Shown here in pieces: positions 34,034 through 46,600 of a DNA stretch of 64,000 bases (positions within the stretch are counted from its first letter, which is position 1; each line of letters starts with the position of its first letter). The stretch comes from Sporothrix humicola (Eukaryota; Ascomycota; Sordariomycetes; Ophiostomatales; Ophiostomataceae): the NCBI GenBank assembly GCA_021396245.1, contig WNYE01000039.1, forward strand, positions 310,001 to 374,000, read 5' to 3'. The notes under the pieces were generated by a model. It saw only the letters and a program-made list of their open reading frames with translations, was not told the DNA's origin and searched no databases. The position numbers and the translations under genes are program-made.

Positions 34034-36760
34034 CTAGTCCTCGGTGATGTCGCCGTACTCCCACATGCCGTACTTGTTCTCCTTGGCCTCCTTCTCGGCA
34101 TCGCGCAGCGACTTGAGCGTCGGCTCAAACACAGGGCTGCGCTCCCACGCCTTGAGCTTGCGCGGCACCAGGCCGTGGCCGTTGAGCAGCACCTCGCGGT
34201 TGAGCGACGCGTTGGGGTCGCTGCCGGCCTTGGGGTCGTAGATGGTAATGTAGCTCAGGCCCTCCTTGGTGTCGATAAAGTCGTAGCTGCCCACCAGCTG
34301 CTCGGCGGTGCAGTCGGCAATAAAGTTGACGGCGTCGCGGAAGTAGTCCGAGCCCGTCGGCAGCTGCACAAACGACAGCACCGCGTCGGTGGCCTGCGAC
34401 TTGAGGCGCTGGATGCCAAACTTGGCCTGGTCGAGCGGGCGCAGCTGGCCCCAGGGGATCTTCTCGGAGTTGCCGTAGTCAATGTAGACAACCTCGGCGA
34501 CCTTGGCGTTGCGGTCGTTGGACCGGATCTTGGCGCGGTACCACTGGCCGTCCTCGGAGAACTTGGCCGATACAAAGTCGCCAGCCTTGGGGCTGGTGCC
34601 AATCGACACGTTGTTCTTGCCGTCCAAGTGGAACTTGCGGAACTCGCTCATGAGCGTCTCGAGTGCGGCAGTGCCCTTGCCAACCTCCTGGATCTTCAAC
34701 CGGCCGTTGGCGTCAATGTTAGTGACGATGATGTCGCGGTAGTCCTTTGGCCGCTGCGTCAGAGTAGTGCCCTCGCTGCTAGCACCGGCAGCACCACCGT
34801 TGGCGTGGCCGCTCTCCTCCTCGGCGACCTCGTCCTGCGACGGGTCCCAGTCGTGCCACAGACCCTTGCGGGCCTCCTTGGCGCGCTTCTCGGCAGCGTT
34901 CAGCTCGGCCGAGTTGCCAGACTTCTCTGCTGAGTACTGGTGCACCGAGGCAAGACCCTCCTCGACGAGGATCTTGGCAAAGCTTTCGCGGTTGATGAAC
35001 ATCTCGCCGATGAAGCCACCGGTCTTGTCGACATCGAGCACATCAATCTCGCAGTCGCGCTGGTTGCACCGACGGTTGGCCAGCTCGAGTGCCTCCTCGC
35101 CAAACGGCTCGCCCTTGTCCTGCGAATTGCGGCCAGGTGCGCGGGGCGCACGAATGCCGGCGAGGACCAGGGTCAGCTTGATGCCCTCGCGGGGCACAAG
35201 GATCGTGAAGCGCGAGCCGGACTTGCAGAAATCGACGATGCCGGGGACCTTCTTTTGCCGTTGCAGAGCAGCAGACTGGATCTTTGCGCGCTGCAAATTC
35301 TCGGATGCGTCGACGTACTGCTTGACTTTGGGTGCCTTGCCCGACCACATGCCCTTCTTCTCTTCCTTGGCGGTCTCCTGTGCGGCGAGCAGCTCATCGT
35401 AGTTGGGAGCACGGTCGGTGTCGTCCTTGCGGTGGCGGATAACCGATGCGTAACCTTCCTGAACGACAGCCAGGTTAATGTTCTTGTTGTTTTGCGTAAC
35501 GGTTGCAACGTCCTTGGCCTCGAAGCCCTCGGTTGCTGGCCGCGAACCGTCAACGGTCACACGGACGTGCTTGCCAATGATCTTCTTGCGCAGGAACTCC
35601 TTGGCCTCTTCCCGGAATGGTGCCTCGGATGCCTCGTTTGCCCGCGGGCCGCGAATGCTGCTGAGCTGGATGCTACAAAGTGTTAGTGGGTGGGAAATTT
35701 TTGGAAAAAAAAAAAAGAAGGCTTCTACGGTTGGGTCAACTTACCGACGCTCGGGACCGTTCTTGTCACGGATGATAATGGTATCGGCGCCAATGATCTT
35801 GGTGACTGTGACGTCGAGGTGGCCCTCCGATGCCTTGGCGACGTGGTTCTTGTGGAGGCGCTTCTTGCCTGCTTGTGCCTGCTTCTCAGCATCGCGCAGC
35901 TCGCGCATACCCTCGCCAAGCATGGTCGAGTGGAAGTCGTTGCAGCGAGCAAGACCCTCCTGCAGCAGGAAGCCGGCAATGTTGCCGCGTGGGTGTAGGA
36001 TCGTGGCGACGAGCTGGCCCTGAGGGCTAGCGCCGACAATCTGAACCTTGACCTGGCGCTGCTGTAGCCGCTGCTCAACAAACTGCTGTGCCTCCTTGCC
36101 GTACTCCTCGGCGGGCTGGGACTGGCCGGTGGTGGGGTTGTTGCGCTCCGTGGCCGGGGTGCGGATGCCGGCGACAAGCGTAGTGACCTGCACGTGCTTT
36201 GTGTCGGACAGCAGCAGGCGGACAAGCAGGCGGTCGCCGCTAAAGACGCGCTCGATGATACCGTCGACAGTCTTGCCCTTCCACTCCTTCAAGAAGTTGG
36301 GGCCGCCGAGATCGTTTTGGACGTTGATGGTGCCGCTGGCGCCGGAGAACAGACCCAGACCGCTGGCGCGGGCGGCGGCCTCGAGGTTGCGCAGGTTGGC
36401 AATGTGCTCGACAATCTCCTCCTTGTCGTCCTTTCTGCCAGCGTCCTCGCGGACCTTGAGCCAGCCGGCCTCGACGAGGGCATCGGGCACCTTGACGCCG
36501 CCCGCAAGAACAGCGCTGCCATATTCGCGGTTGGAGCCGGGGATGGTGTACAGGACGGTGCAGTCGACCTGCTTGCCGATGGCGAGAGTGCGGAGGTGCT
36601 CGCGTGACTGGAAGGCAAAGGGCTCTTCGTTGTCTCTGCTGAGGCGGGGTGCGGTCACGTAGGCGAGGGACAGAGTACGCTCGAGAGTCGGGTTGTTGGG
36701 GCTCGTGAGGACGAGGGTGTCGCCGCTAAGGACGGACTTGACAATGGCCGAGAAACCCAT
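34034..36760 (-). CDS. Tudor-SN (staphylococcal nuclease-Tudor, SND1-like)
   Basis: Two exons (36760-35745, 35672-34034) give 884 residues. The order is four staphylococcal-nuclease-like repeats (about 1-145, 170-320, 330-500, 520-650), a Tudor domain near 690-800 (KAGDFVSAKFSEDGQWYRAK, VVYIDYGNSEKIPWGQLRPL), and a final half SN repeat ending in EYGDITED. The aromatic Tudor residues (Trp, Tyr, Tyr-Asp-Tyr-Gly-Asn) expected for dimethyl-arginine binding are present. The family is a cytosolic RNA-binding and nuclease scaffold linked to RNA decay, stress granules and splicing. The 72-base intron splits an Arg codon, and the open frame of exon 1 runs on to include it only as far as the splice site. 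The ATG at 36760 begins MGFSAIVKSVLSGDTLVL, as usual. Confidence 0.94.
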
Positions 36761-38477
36761 GACGAAAGCGTGGCGGTTGGAGAGAAGAGGGGGGTCTGTT
36801 TGAGGAGCAAAAGTATGGTTAGCTTGGAAGGAAGACGGAAAAAATCAGGAACAAGCTCAGGTGCTTTGGATCTGTGCAACAGAGGTCGTGGCATGCAATA
36901 TATCGGTGAGTTCAGAGCAGCAGAGACTGGTCAAGGTGCTGCAGCAGCTCACCGCCATTGGCAGAGGAGCTCTCGTGCAAGGCAAGCACACACATGTGGC
37001 AAGACGCAGAAACCCTTATTGGAAAGGACTGAGGAGGCCAATTCGCTGGGTGAATGCCAAAAGGCAAGGCTGGAGTTCTGTAGGACAAGGAAACGGCTTT
37101 GCGACTTACAGTTGTTGTTTTGTAAATATACCAGAGATACTTTGGGTAAGAAAATAGGTCGATCGAGGAGACAAAACCGGAGAGGAAAGAATACCCAAGA
37201 AGTAGGAAAGAAGTAAACAAAGAGAAAGAGCAAAAACCGACAACGCAGACGGAAGATGCTTGAAGACAAGAAACAAAAAAAGGTGATGTGGTTGTAAGAG
37301 GAAGAAGAGAAGAGAAGTGGAAGTGGAAGTGGAAGAGGGGCCAGGAAAGGAGAGGTGTTGCAAAGTGACGTTCGAGGAAGGAGGTCGTTGGCGTTGGCGT
37401 GGAATTGTGGGAAGCTTGTGGCAACAGCTGTTTCTACGTTTCTACGGTGGCAGGACCTCTCCACATCTCTCCTCGCTTGTCACCGTAGTCTTTGCATGCT
37501 TCTATCTCTTCTCTCTTGCCTTCTTCTACATTTATTTCTACTTTCTGTGTTGTCTCGTTGACAAAAATAGGGGCCCATTGGGCAATTGGGCCATTGCCTC
37601 TTGCCGTTGTGGACACAATTCACAATGGGACAGAGGAAAGAGCGGCCCCCGATTTGTTGTGTCTGGTGCATTTTTGTATTTAATTTTTGACACCATTTGC
37701 TTCGTGCCTTCCTCAAAAAGAAAAGGGTTTGTTGACCTCGCCGGCTAGGAGCAACAAGGAGCAAGAGGGGGGTTAAAAAGGGTTTTGTGGGGAAACCGCG
37801 ACCCAAGTTGTCTCGCCCACCAGGGCCAGCTCACACAGTTCGTTGCGTGGGCGAGCGTGTTTTACAGCGTCTGCTTGCCGCAACTCGACAAAGTGGGCCC
37901 AAGCTCCCCTATGGCGTTTGCAACTGGCTGCTGTCCACCCCACCAAAAACGCAATGCGACCCCTCTTTGACTGTGGCAGCTGTCTGTTGTCTGGGTGCTG
38001 TTGCGCCCTCTTCAAGCCACGGAGCACGGAGTAATACTCCGCGTTATTCATAATGATGCTTCCCGTCTGTTGGAAAGGGGTTTCTGGATTCAAAACCGAA
38101 AGACCCCAATGATGTGGACCAATTGCATGCCGCAGCTATTCTCGGTCCGTGTTTGTAACGCGGTGGGTGCAGGCATTGATCACACTTAAAGCTACTCATC
38201 GGAGCTCAGTAGTTTCTACAGACATATGCTGTTACGAATTCACATATATCAACAGACACTGAAGCTTTATGGCAAGCAAATATTCGAATTGATTCCTACA
38301 TCTGCATAGATTGGCCTTAAAGCAAGCCCTCTATTTCAAAAGAGCTTGCCCAACAGACGTATCCTGCCTAGACATTCTGGTTTCCATTCTGATTTTGTTT
38401 TCCACTTGGATTTTTTTGTTCTTTTGATCGGTCTCCTTTTGAGATACTGCTCATGCCACTGTTATGACGGAGCAAAC
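36761..38477. other. Intergenic region between Tudor-SN and SOD1
   Basis: About 1.7 kb. The part next to Tudor-SN (37160-37390) is purine-rich on the plus strand, so C/T-rich on the coding strand, and should be its leader; a weak ATATAT lies near 36898. A perfect inverted repeat is at 38027-38041. The remainder, near the SOD1 stop, is AT-rich 3' flank. No gene is supported. Confidence 0.5.
38027..38041. promoter_or_regulatory. Inverted repeat CGGAGTA-A-TACTCCG
   Basis: Seven-base arms with a one-base centre are exactly complementary. The outer CGG and CCG triplets are spaced as in many binding sites for dimeric Zn2Cys6 proteins. It lies about 1.27 kb upstream of Tudor-SN and 0.44 kb past the SOD1 stop. 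Function unknown. Confidence 0.3.
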
Positions 38478-39702
38478 TTAGTTGGAGATGCCAATGACAC
38501 CGCAGGCCGGGCGGGGGCCAGCGTTGCCGGTCTTGAGGGACTCCTCGTTGCCGCCCTTGCCGAGATCGTCGGTGCCGGCGTGGACAACGACGGTTCGGCC
38601 GATGACGCTCTCGGGGCCGATCAGCTTGACGAGGTTGTCCTCGATGGTGCCCTTGGCGTTGCCCTGGCCGTCGGTCTTGACGTTGCCCAGGTCACCGACG
38701 TGGCGGGCCTCGTCGGTCGGGGCGCCGTGGGTCTTGCCGTGGGGGTTGACTACAGGGTTAGCGAGTGAACAATGTCGAATGCTACGTAGAGTGTTGACCT
38801 ACAGTGGGGACCGGCCGAGGTGCAGCCGTTGGTGTTGTCACCAAAGGTGTGGATGTGGAAGCCGCGCTCGGCGTTGGCGTCGTTGCCGGTCAGGTCGTAG
38901 GTGATACGGGTGGGGGCGGACTCGGAGTCCTGCTCAAAGGTGACGGTGCCCGACACCTTGGCATCACCACGGAGGACAGCAACTGGGAGAGTTAGTGTGT
39001 GTTCGGTAGCGACTTCCCGTCATTGTCAATGATCATCTGGAGGGTGAGGTGTCTCAACGGTCGATGTGTTGGATGCACGCCCCCTCCTTTCCTATTCTCC
39101 ATGGTCTTTTGGTCCCATCTGCCATGTTCCCATGCACATCCCCAACTACCCGGATGGGCAGCTACCTGCATGCGGCAAGGCTGCTTGACAGGATGTGACA
39201 GGGACGAAGCAAGAACAACACCACAAAGACACGCCAACACCAGGAACCGTGCAACACGATGCCAGTCCATCAAGGTGTTTTGTTCGAGGAAATGTAGGAA
39301 GGATGCAGAAAAGGGATGCTGGGTATACTGGGGACTCTGGGAAGCTGGATCGCCGGGCCCGACCGCGCGCCACTTGGGAGCTTAAAACTTGCTCACTTCG
39401 TGCTGCCGGACACGGAAACGGCGCCCATTTTTGAGGGGGTTTTGGGTAATAACGTGCGCAGATTCTAGCAGGGTCCGCATTGGGAAGGAACATGTATATA
39501 TAAAGCCATGCTTCCTCCCATCTTTCTGTCTCTCGTTCTTCTTCTATCTCCTTCAATTGCTGCCGACCTGCTATTCTGTCACGAATTTGGAGAGGGAAGT
39601 CGGGAAGGGGGCCATTGGATTAGATTGGCGTTTCGGAAGAGGAGGAAAGAGGGGCGAATTGCGAGAGAGGGACGAGAACGCGAGCTTACCGGCCTTGACC
39701 AT
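38478..39702 (-). CDS. SOD1: Cu/Zn superoxide dismutase
   Basis: Three exons on the minus strand (39702-39690, 38982-38803, 38749-38478) give 154 residues, the exact family size. Exon 1 is 13 bases (MVKA plus one base) and is followed by a 707-base intron, by far the longest in the window. The join gives MVKAVAVLRGDAKVSGTV. Copper and zinc ligands are in FHIHTFGD, in HFNPHGKTHGAPTDEARHVGD (split by the 53-base intron 2) and in VVVHAGTDD; the Arg of GPRPACG guides superoxide. The enzyme converts superoxide to oxygen and peroxide in the cytosol and mitochondrial intermembrane space. Donor GTAAGC and acceptor CTAACTCTCCCAG of intron 1 are good. A TATA-like element lies inside intron 1 near 39495-39504. 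Confidence 0.96.
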
Positions 39703-42700
39703 TTTGACTGTTTGAAAGATTGGATTGGAAGAAAAAGAAGTTGAAGAGTTGCAAGGTTGGGATTGGAAATGATGATGCGATACTTGGTCGAGGAAAGAAA
39801 GAGAAGGAGAAGAGAGGAAGGAAAGAGAGAAAGAAGAGAAGAGACGAAAGGACCCAGACCAGGAAAAGGAAAGAACCCAAGGGAAATAGGGAATCCACGG
39901 CGCGGAAGTGGGCGGGGGGATGGGGGAAGAGCAAGCAGGTTACGGACGAAATAGTAGGGAAAGAGCGAACGAACGTGGGCAAACGGGCCAACATCGGAGA
40001 TCCGAGGTCTCCCAAGCACGAGTAGCTCTGTCCTAGACGCTTTGTTCTTGACAATTCGCTGAAGCAGAGCTCGTTTGGGTCACCTTTTGGGACAAGAGCT
40101 TCCCCTCCTCCCACCCAAAAGGTCCCAAAATGCCCGCCCACGGTCCGAGAAAGACTGCCCCGCATCGCGAACGCGGCGCGCACAGCACGAGGAAAGTGCG
40201 TGCTTTGGTACTATTACAGGTCTTGCCGCTGTCGTCATTGAAAGGCGGGGGCAGCTGGGCTTGCTGGCGCACTATTTGTCAGCGAAAAAAAGCCACCGTT
40301 CCACACCGAAAGCACCAAAACACCAGCCAAACAGCAATCGCATCGGCTACGAAGCACCGATCCCGCTGAAACTAGCTTCAAATGACGGAACCGTGAACAA
40401 GTGCCGAAGAGGAATGGCAGAGTTGGTGAGTATACACAGTAAGCCAGTTCAAAGTACGGCTCTTAATGAGAAGGCAAGGGAAATGCGTATTTAAAGAGGG
40501 ATGACCCAGCTTCGATTTACGTTGCGAGAACAATCTTCTTTCATTGAATTTCATCGACAAGACAACAGCGATATTGATCGGAAACAACAGCGGATTGAAT
40601 ATCAGGAAGTTAGGAGGCAGTGTGGCGACCTATGATCACATCATGAGATCTTTCCCTAGATGTCTGGAACGTTGCTTCGATGGCTTGTTGGCTGTGTCAA
40701 GAGATCCTGTTGGTCGGTCGACGCAGTGAGCAACGAATGCGATGGAAGCGATCGAGGCGATGTATCTTAACATTTCACTTGTATGAAGTAAGAACTTACA
40801 CCAAGGCAGCATTGACGTTGGCTGTGTTCAACGAAAACATGTGCCTTCAAGTACATGTGCAACGATTGAACGCCTGAGTACGTAATCCTCGTAGGGCGAT
40901 TCAGGACTCAAGTTCTACGAGATACAAGAATACTCGTACTTTTGTATCTCAAAAATAGAAGAGATGCACCAGTGCCGTTGAAAACGAAACCGTCGCCAAC
41001 AACAGAAACGGCCAAGCGTTGGCAGCTATCACAAACGGTGTGCAAGGCCAAAACAGCTGGCCCCTTTGCCCCTGGTCTTGTTACTTTGGTGTTTGGCCAG
41101 TTTCCATTTGGTAGGAGAAAAGGCACGAAGTGGAAAAGGGCTGCATGCAGCATCCTTCCAGGGAGCCTCCGTATTCTCGAATATCTGTAACGCGTCTGTT
41201 GTGCTGTCACCACCCAAAAGCTCAAACAGGAAATAGGGGGTTTTAACCTTATTGCTTTTGGCACACGTTTCTTCAATGAACCCCTGCCTCGTGGAGGAAA
41301 GTCTTTTGCAGTCAAAAAGCAGTTAAAATGCTAAATATTGGGCCTGTTCCTGGTTTTCATACACAGCGCAAAGAATGAGAAAGCGAAACGGCAAATTGGC
41401 TCGTCCTGGTTGCTTCAAGTTTCCAGCCCTACCGTGGGGTGTTTCTTGCAGATTGATGCTAGGATTGGGCGAAACGAAATCCATGTTCCGCAGTTCTCCA
41501 TCGAAAACTATTCGCGCATCGTTCCGAGCCCAATTGCATGGCTTCTTTCACCTGCAAAAGACGACCTTTTTCATTTTTGATGGAGATGCTGATATGCTGC
41601 AAGTGAGAGCCGTGTCCGCTGGAAGTCAGAGTGAGAACGTGAAATAGGTCTTTAAAAAAGCCAAGATATAAGTAGATTGAAAGGACAAAACACAGTGGTA
41701 CAACGGCACAGCGGCCTAAAGCTCGGGGGTATGCGCGTCTCTCTCTTTTCTCGTTTTCTGGCCGCCGAGATGTTGGCCTCCTGCATCTCTCTTGCTCTTG
41801 CCGTCTCACAAAGTCGCAAATCCTCGCTCCCTCTGTCAGAAAGCCGTTGCACGTGCATCGTTCTTTCCTATTCTTCGCAAAGTAATTCGTCCTGTTTGCA
41901 TTGAAGAAAGAGCTTCTTCTTGTACTCCGTGACGTTCACCGAAGGAAAGGCGGGCCTTCCGTAAGAAGCAGGAGCATTGGAGCAGTAACATCCGCGTCAA
42001 TCGTAAAACAGACCTCATCGTGTCCCCGGCTGGGACGGAAGGAGCGACCTGTTTAGTTAGGCGGGGGTAGAACTGTACAGGACAGCGACAGGGCTGTCCG
42101 GACCCAAACTTGGTTCACCTCCACGCACTGCGATTGGCTCGTGGTGGGCCTACAGGACCCAGGAGGCTCGTGTTGTTTCCTGTCGTTTTGTTTCCAAGGC
42201 CGCCTAGGCAGGGAAGTAACCACCCAGGTGTTGCGCAATGGCCCTTCCATTTTTTTTCTTCATTGCTTCTGTTGCTCCTTCTTCTTTTGACAGGTGGTTT
42301 TAACTATCACGGATTGGATCTCCTGAATCGAAGTTTTGCAATCTCTCCAACTTCAAACGGTCTTTTCTATGTCTTTTGATTCCACGTTGCGACCTGGCCG
42401 ACCCCTCGATCCCCTTTGCCCACCGTTTTCTTCAGGCCTCACCCGTGTCTCAGAGGGTGACTTCTCTGTCCATTCTAGCGCGCTTCTTTCGCCCTCGCAT
42501 CTCAACGGCTTTTCAACAGTCAAAGCAAACAAGTAGAACAAAACAACAAGGTTCACCTCGAGGCTTCCATTTTATCTTCAATCCCAAGTCGAATCATTGT
42601 GCCCCAGAGGCCGCCCAGCACAAAGGAAATATCGCCCGCGATTGTCTGACACGCCCGCCGGCTGCAACTGACCAGCAATGTGCCTTGTCAACGACTAGGA

Positions 42701-43691
42701 ACAATCCCCTCCTCGGCCTATCCACCGGAACGTCGCGTTTTGGTGGGTGTCAGTTTTGCACCAAAAAAACGAGCTGCACCCAGCCCACACAAAGCCCACA
42801 CTGCCACTGCTAGGCCCTCCGAGCCTCTTCCCTCTGACAGCCCGACAGGCGCAGAGCCAAAGAGAAAGAGCCTCTGACAAAACTAACGTAACGGGCGGAC
42901 CCTGGAAACAAAAAAAGAGACAAGGAGACAAGAGACCAAAAAGCAACGGAAAAAAGCGACTGCTCTTGTGCGGCTTGGCAGCAAGCAAGCCCAGCCTTCC
43001 CTCCGCCTTTTTTGCCTATTGCCTGGTCTGCCTCCTGCCAACTTTATCGCCGCTGATGCCCATCGCCCATCGTCGTCTCTCGGTCTGAAGCAAAAGAAGC
43101 AAAAGGCGACAAAGCAACGACATTACCTCCCCTTTTCCCTCCAACCAACTTCCTCCTGTCGTCTCTCCCGCACGCCCGCGACACGACGACACAATCTCTC
43201 TCCCGTCCGTGCCACCCTGCGACGGCGTTTCCCTTCGCTTTGTTCTTTGTCTCTTGTCGCCCGCAAGTCGTGTCTTTGGCGCGCACTTTAGTCCATTTCG
43301 ATTTGGCATCCCACATTAGAAGCAAAAAGGAGACGCAAAAGCAGAAGCCATCTCCTGCCCCCCACCTCGCCTTGACGAGAGCAACTCCCTTCTCGTCCAA
43401 CATTAGCGACATTCGGTGCTCGCAAACACGACGACAGCGGCCCGGCCTTTATTGAAAATCGAAACGGCGAAATTGCGAGACTGCGAGATTGCGCGCTGGG
43501 ATGACCTGTCTGGCACAGCGACGCAGCAGCCCCTTCATTACATCCGACTGCCACGATTCCTCACGATTTTGAGATTTTGAGACCACACCGATTGCATCGC
43601 ATTTCCCTCCTTTTCTGACCTCGTATAAAACCCCTTTCGACCTTAGCCGAGCGACCCACTGTCGCACAACCTTCCCGGTATTTCCGCCAAC
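39703..43691. other. Divergent 4 kb region between SOD1 and the RhoGEF gene
   Basis: Next to SOD1 (39720-39900) the plus strand is almost pure A/G, giving a C/T-rich SOD1 leader. The half nearer the RhoGEF gene (42240-43680) is C/T-rich on the plus strand, with a TATAAAA at 43624. The middle shows short frames without domains. Large leaders are usual for RhoGEF genes in fungi; no RNA gene is recognised. Confidence 0.5.
43624..43630 (+). promoter_or_regulatory. TATAAAA box upstream of the RhoGEF gene
   Basis: A consensus TATAAAA sits 62 bases before the ATG. If used, it would give a very short 5' untranslated region, at odds with the long C/T-rich sequence upstream, so it may be one of several start regions. 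Confidence 0.35.
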
Positions 43692-46600
43692 ATGTCGTTC
43701 CGGGGCGACGACCAACGCCGTTACGGCCATGTGCCGCCCGTCCAATACCCTGTTGCCGGCCAGCAGCAAGCACAGCAGCAATATCAGCCGCAGCAACAAC
43801 AGCAACCGCAACACCAGCAGTATGCCCAACAGTCTCAGTACGACTATCCTGCGCGACGGCCGAGCTTCAACAACGGCGACGACAACTCGTACTTTGACCA
43901 GAACCGCCAACAGCAACAACCACCACCCCCACAACACCAGCTGCATCATGCACAGCCGAGCCTCCCCTCCCGCGGCGAGGACGAACTGTTCCTGACAAGC
44001 CCCGTCGACGGGCCGGCGGCATCTGCACCGCCCATCCCTGCAAAGCCGGCAGCCTATGGGGGGCCTGCGTCGAACCCCGCCACGGCTATGTCCGGGTACC
44101 AGCATCAGTACCAGACAATTGCCTCCCCGTCGTCGTACAATCCTCAGACGTTTGCACGGTCACAGTCGCAGTCTCTGCCCTACCACCCCCACCCCAACGC
44201 CCGTTTGGCCTCACCGACCATGCCCTCGTTTGGCTTCCAACAACAGCAGCAGCAGCAGCAACAACAGTCGCAGCAAAGCTACACGCCCGCCGCATACAAC
44301 CCGGCCGCCTACGCCAGCACGCAGAGCGCTGTTCCGCAAAGAACATCGACATACGCCGGCTATTCGAGCTACCAGCAGCAATACAGCACGCCGGCAGCCC
44401 CTCCTCCGCCAGCTCAGCCTGCCGTCTCGCCCTACACGCAGCCGCAACAACAGCAGGCAAGCGCCTCCGTTTACACCCCTCCACCTCCGGTGCACCCGTC
44501 TCCGACCCCATCTGGACAGTCCTATCAGCCCAGTTCCTACTACGATAACAACTCGACACCTTCCACGACGGGCGTCTCTCCTCAGCCGTCATCGTACAAC
44601 CAGGAGCAATACCAGGCGAACTACACGGCCAGCAACAACTACATCTCTGCACCAAACAACGGCGTGAGCCCGATGCCCTCGCCCGGCGCCATCCCGAGCA
44701 CAATGACCTCCCAGGCGCCGTACCCGACCTTCTCGCAGATTCCTGCCACCAACAGCTTCCCCGTCGACCCCAACGCCTTTGCCAACCGCGTATCACGGTC
44801 AAACTCAGCCGCCTCACCCCTCCCCTCGCCACCCGTGCACTCCTCGTCTCCGGCCGGTCTGCAACGACACCCGACAAACGCTCCTCTGCCCAGCCGTCCG
44901 CCCATGGAAGATGTCCAGGAAGAGACCTGGGGAGCGACTGGAGGCGGTGCACCCCTCGGCATCTCTGGCAACCATAGTGTCAACCACCATCATAACCATG
45001 ACCGTGTCACGCAGGACAGCCTCTACCACGACATCGAGGCCGATCTGGGCATCACGAGCCCGAGCAACGGTGCCGAGAATGGCAGCCTACAGATTCCTCC
45101 GACGCCCGGAACAGACGATATCTCTGAAGACGACCTCTACCGCCGCAACTCGCGCGCATCCTCCACCCATCCTAGTACGAGCGGGTGGTCCAGCGCGACG
45201 TCCGGCATGGGCCGTGCACCGTCGTCAGCATCGACATCGTCTGGTAACGTTTACCCTGGCAGTGCCGCCGCAGCACCGTCCACATATCGGTGGGAGGACG
45301 ACAGCGACCCCGAGGGCGCTCTGGGATTGTACGAGATGCAGCAGGCCGACTTAGACGAGCAGCGCTTTAGTATTAGCGGAGCGTCTATGGCTTCTGGTAT
45401 GAGCAGTGCCACCACCAGCCACTACAACTACGGCGGTCAACCACAGCACCACCAACCGCAGCATGATCAGGCCCCGGCATCCGGAGGGCGTGTTACGACA
45501 CCTCTGCCGGCCCAGCCAGAAGAGCCCAATGGCAGCGACTCCGATTTCGTTGGTATGGACATCGGACTATTCAGCGGAGGCTACGCTGGTAACCTGACCT
45601 ATGGCAACCCCGTGGAGAGCGGCGCTACTCACAGCGTTGGCCGGAGCTCGTCCTCGGCAATTGCACCCCACGAGCGGCCGCCTCAGTCAAGGACACCACG
45701 GCCGTACGAGGGCGACTCTCAGTACGCGCCGTTTGCCGAAGCCGAGATGGACTATGGCGGCACTGGCGGTCTGCAGGCGCCGACTCTGCACCGTCTCAGC
45801 TTTGACGAGGGCGACGAGCGTGTCTCTCTCCACTCTGGCCTGAGCGGCAGCGAGTCGCCGACCAAGGACGAGTACCCCGACATGTTCTACCACCCAGGCC
45901 TCTCCAGTAGCCGGCCACTCCCTGCCCTCCCGGCCGGTCTTGCTGGATCCGATGGCCCTACTCGCAGCGGAAGCAGCAGCAGTAACCTGCTGTCGGCCAC
46001 ACCCTCGAACGCCTCACGCATGTCGTACCGGCAGCACGCATATTCACATAGCTCAGACTCACGGTCATCAACGTACATTTCCGTCCAAGACCAGCAACAA
46101 CAGCAGCTCCTCCTGCACCAGCAATACCAGCAACAGCTGCACGTAGAGCGGTCCACCTCCATGTCCAACCACAGCACCACACCCGCCGTCCATGTTCCCG
46201 GCCGCTCGCGCACCGACGCAGCCGAAGAGCGCAGAAAGGCCCAGCGCCAGGTGGCAGCCCAACAGGGTGCACCCTACGACGCCGCCGGCGCCAACTACGA
46301 TACCGCCAGCACCGCGTACGATGTTATCACCCTCCCCACGGGCCGGCGCAAAAAGTTCGTGCCGTCCAAGCTCAGCTCCAACGACTTCCGCCGCTGCCAC
46401 GAGCCCTGGGCTCTCAGCAGTGTGGCACGCTGGGTGCGCGAAATGGCCGACGGCGAGCCCGACCTCAAGCGTAAGACGATCGAGGAAGGCCTTGTCGCGC
46501 TTTTCACGACCAAGGTGCCCAACATGAACGTCGCCGACGCCGAGACGCTCGCCACCAATGTGGCCGAGTCCATGTTCAAGGCGGGCATCCTGATCCCCGA

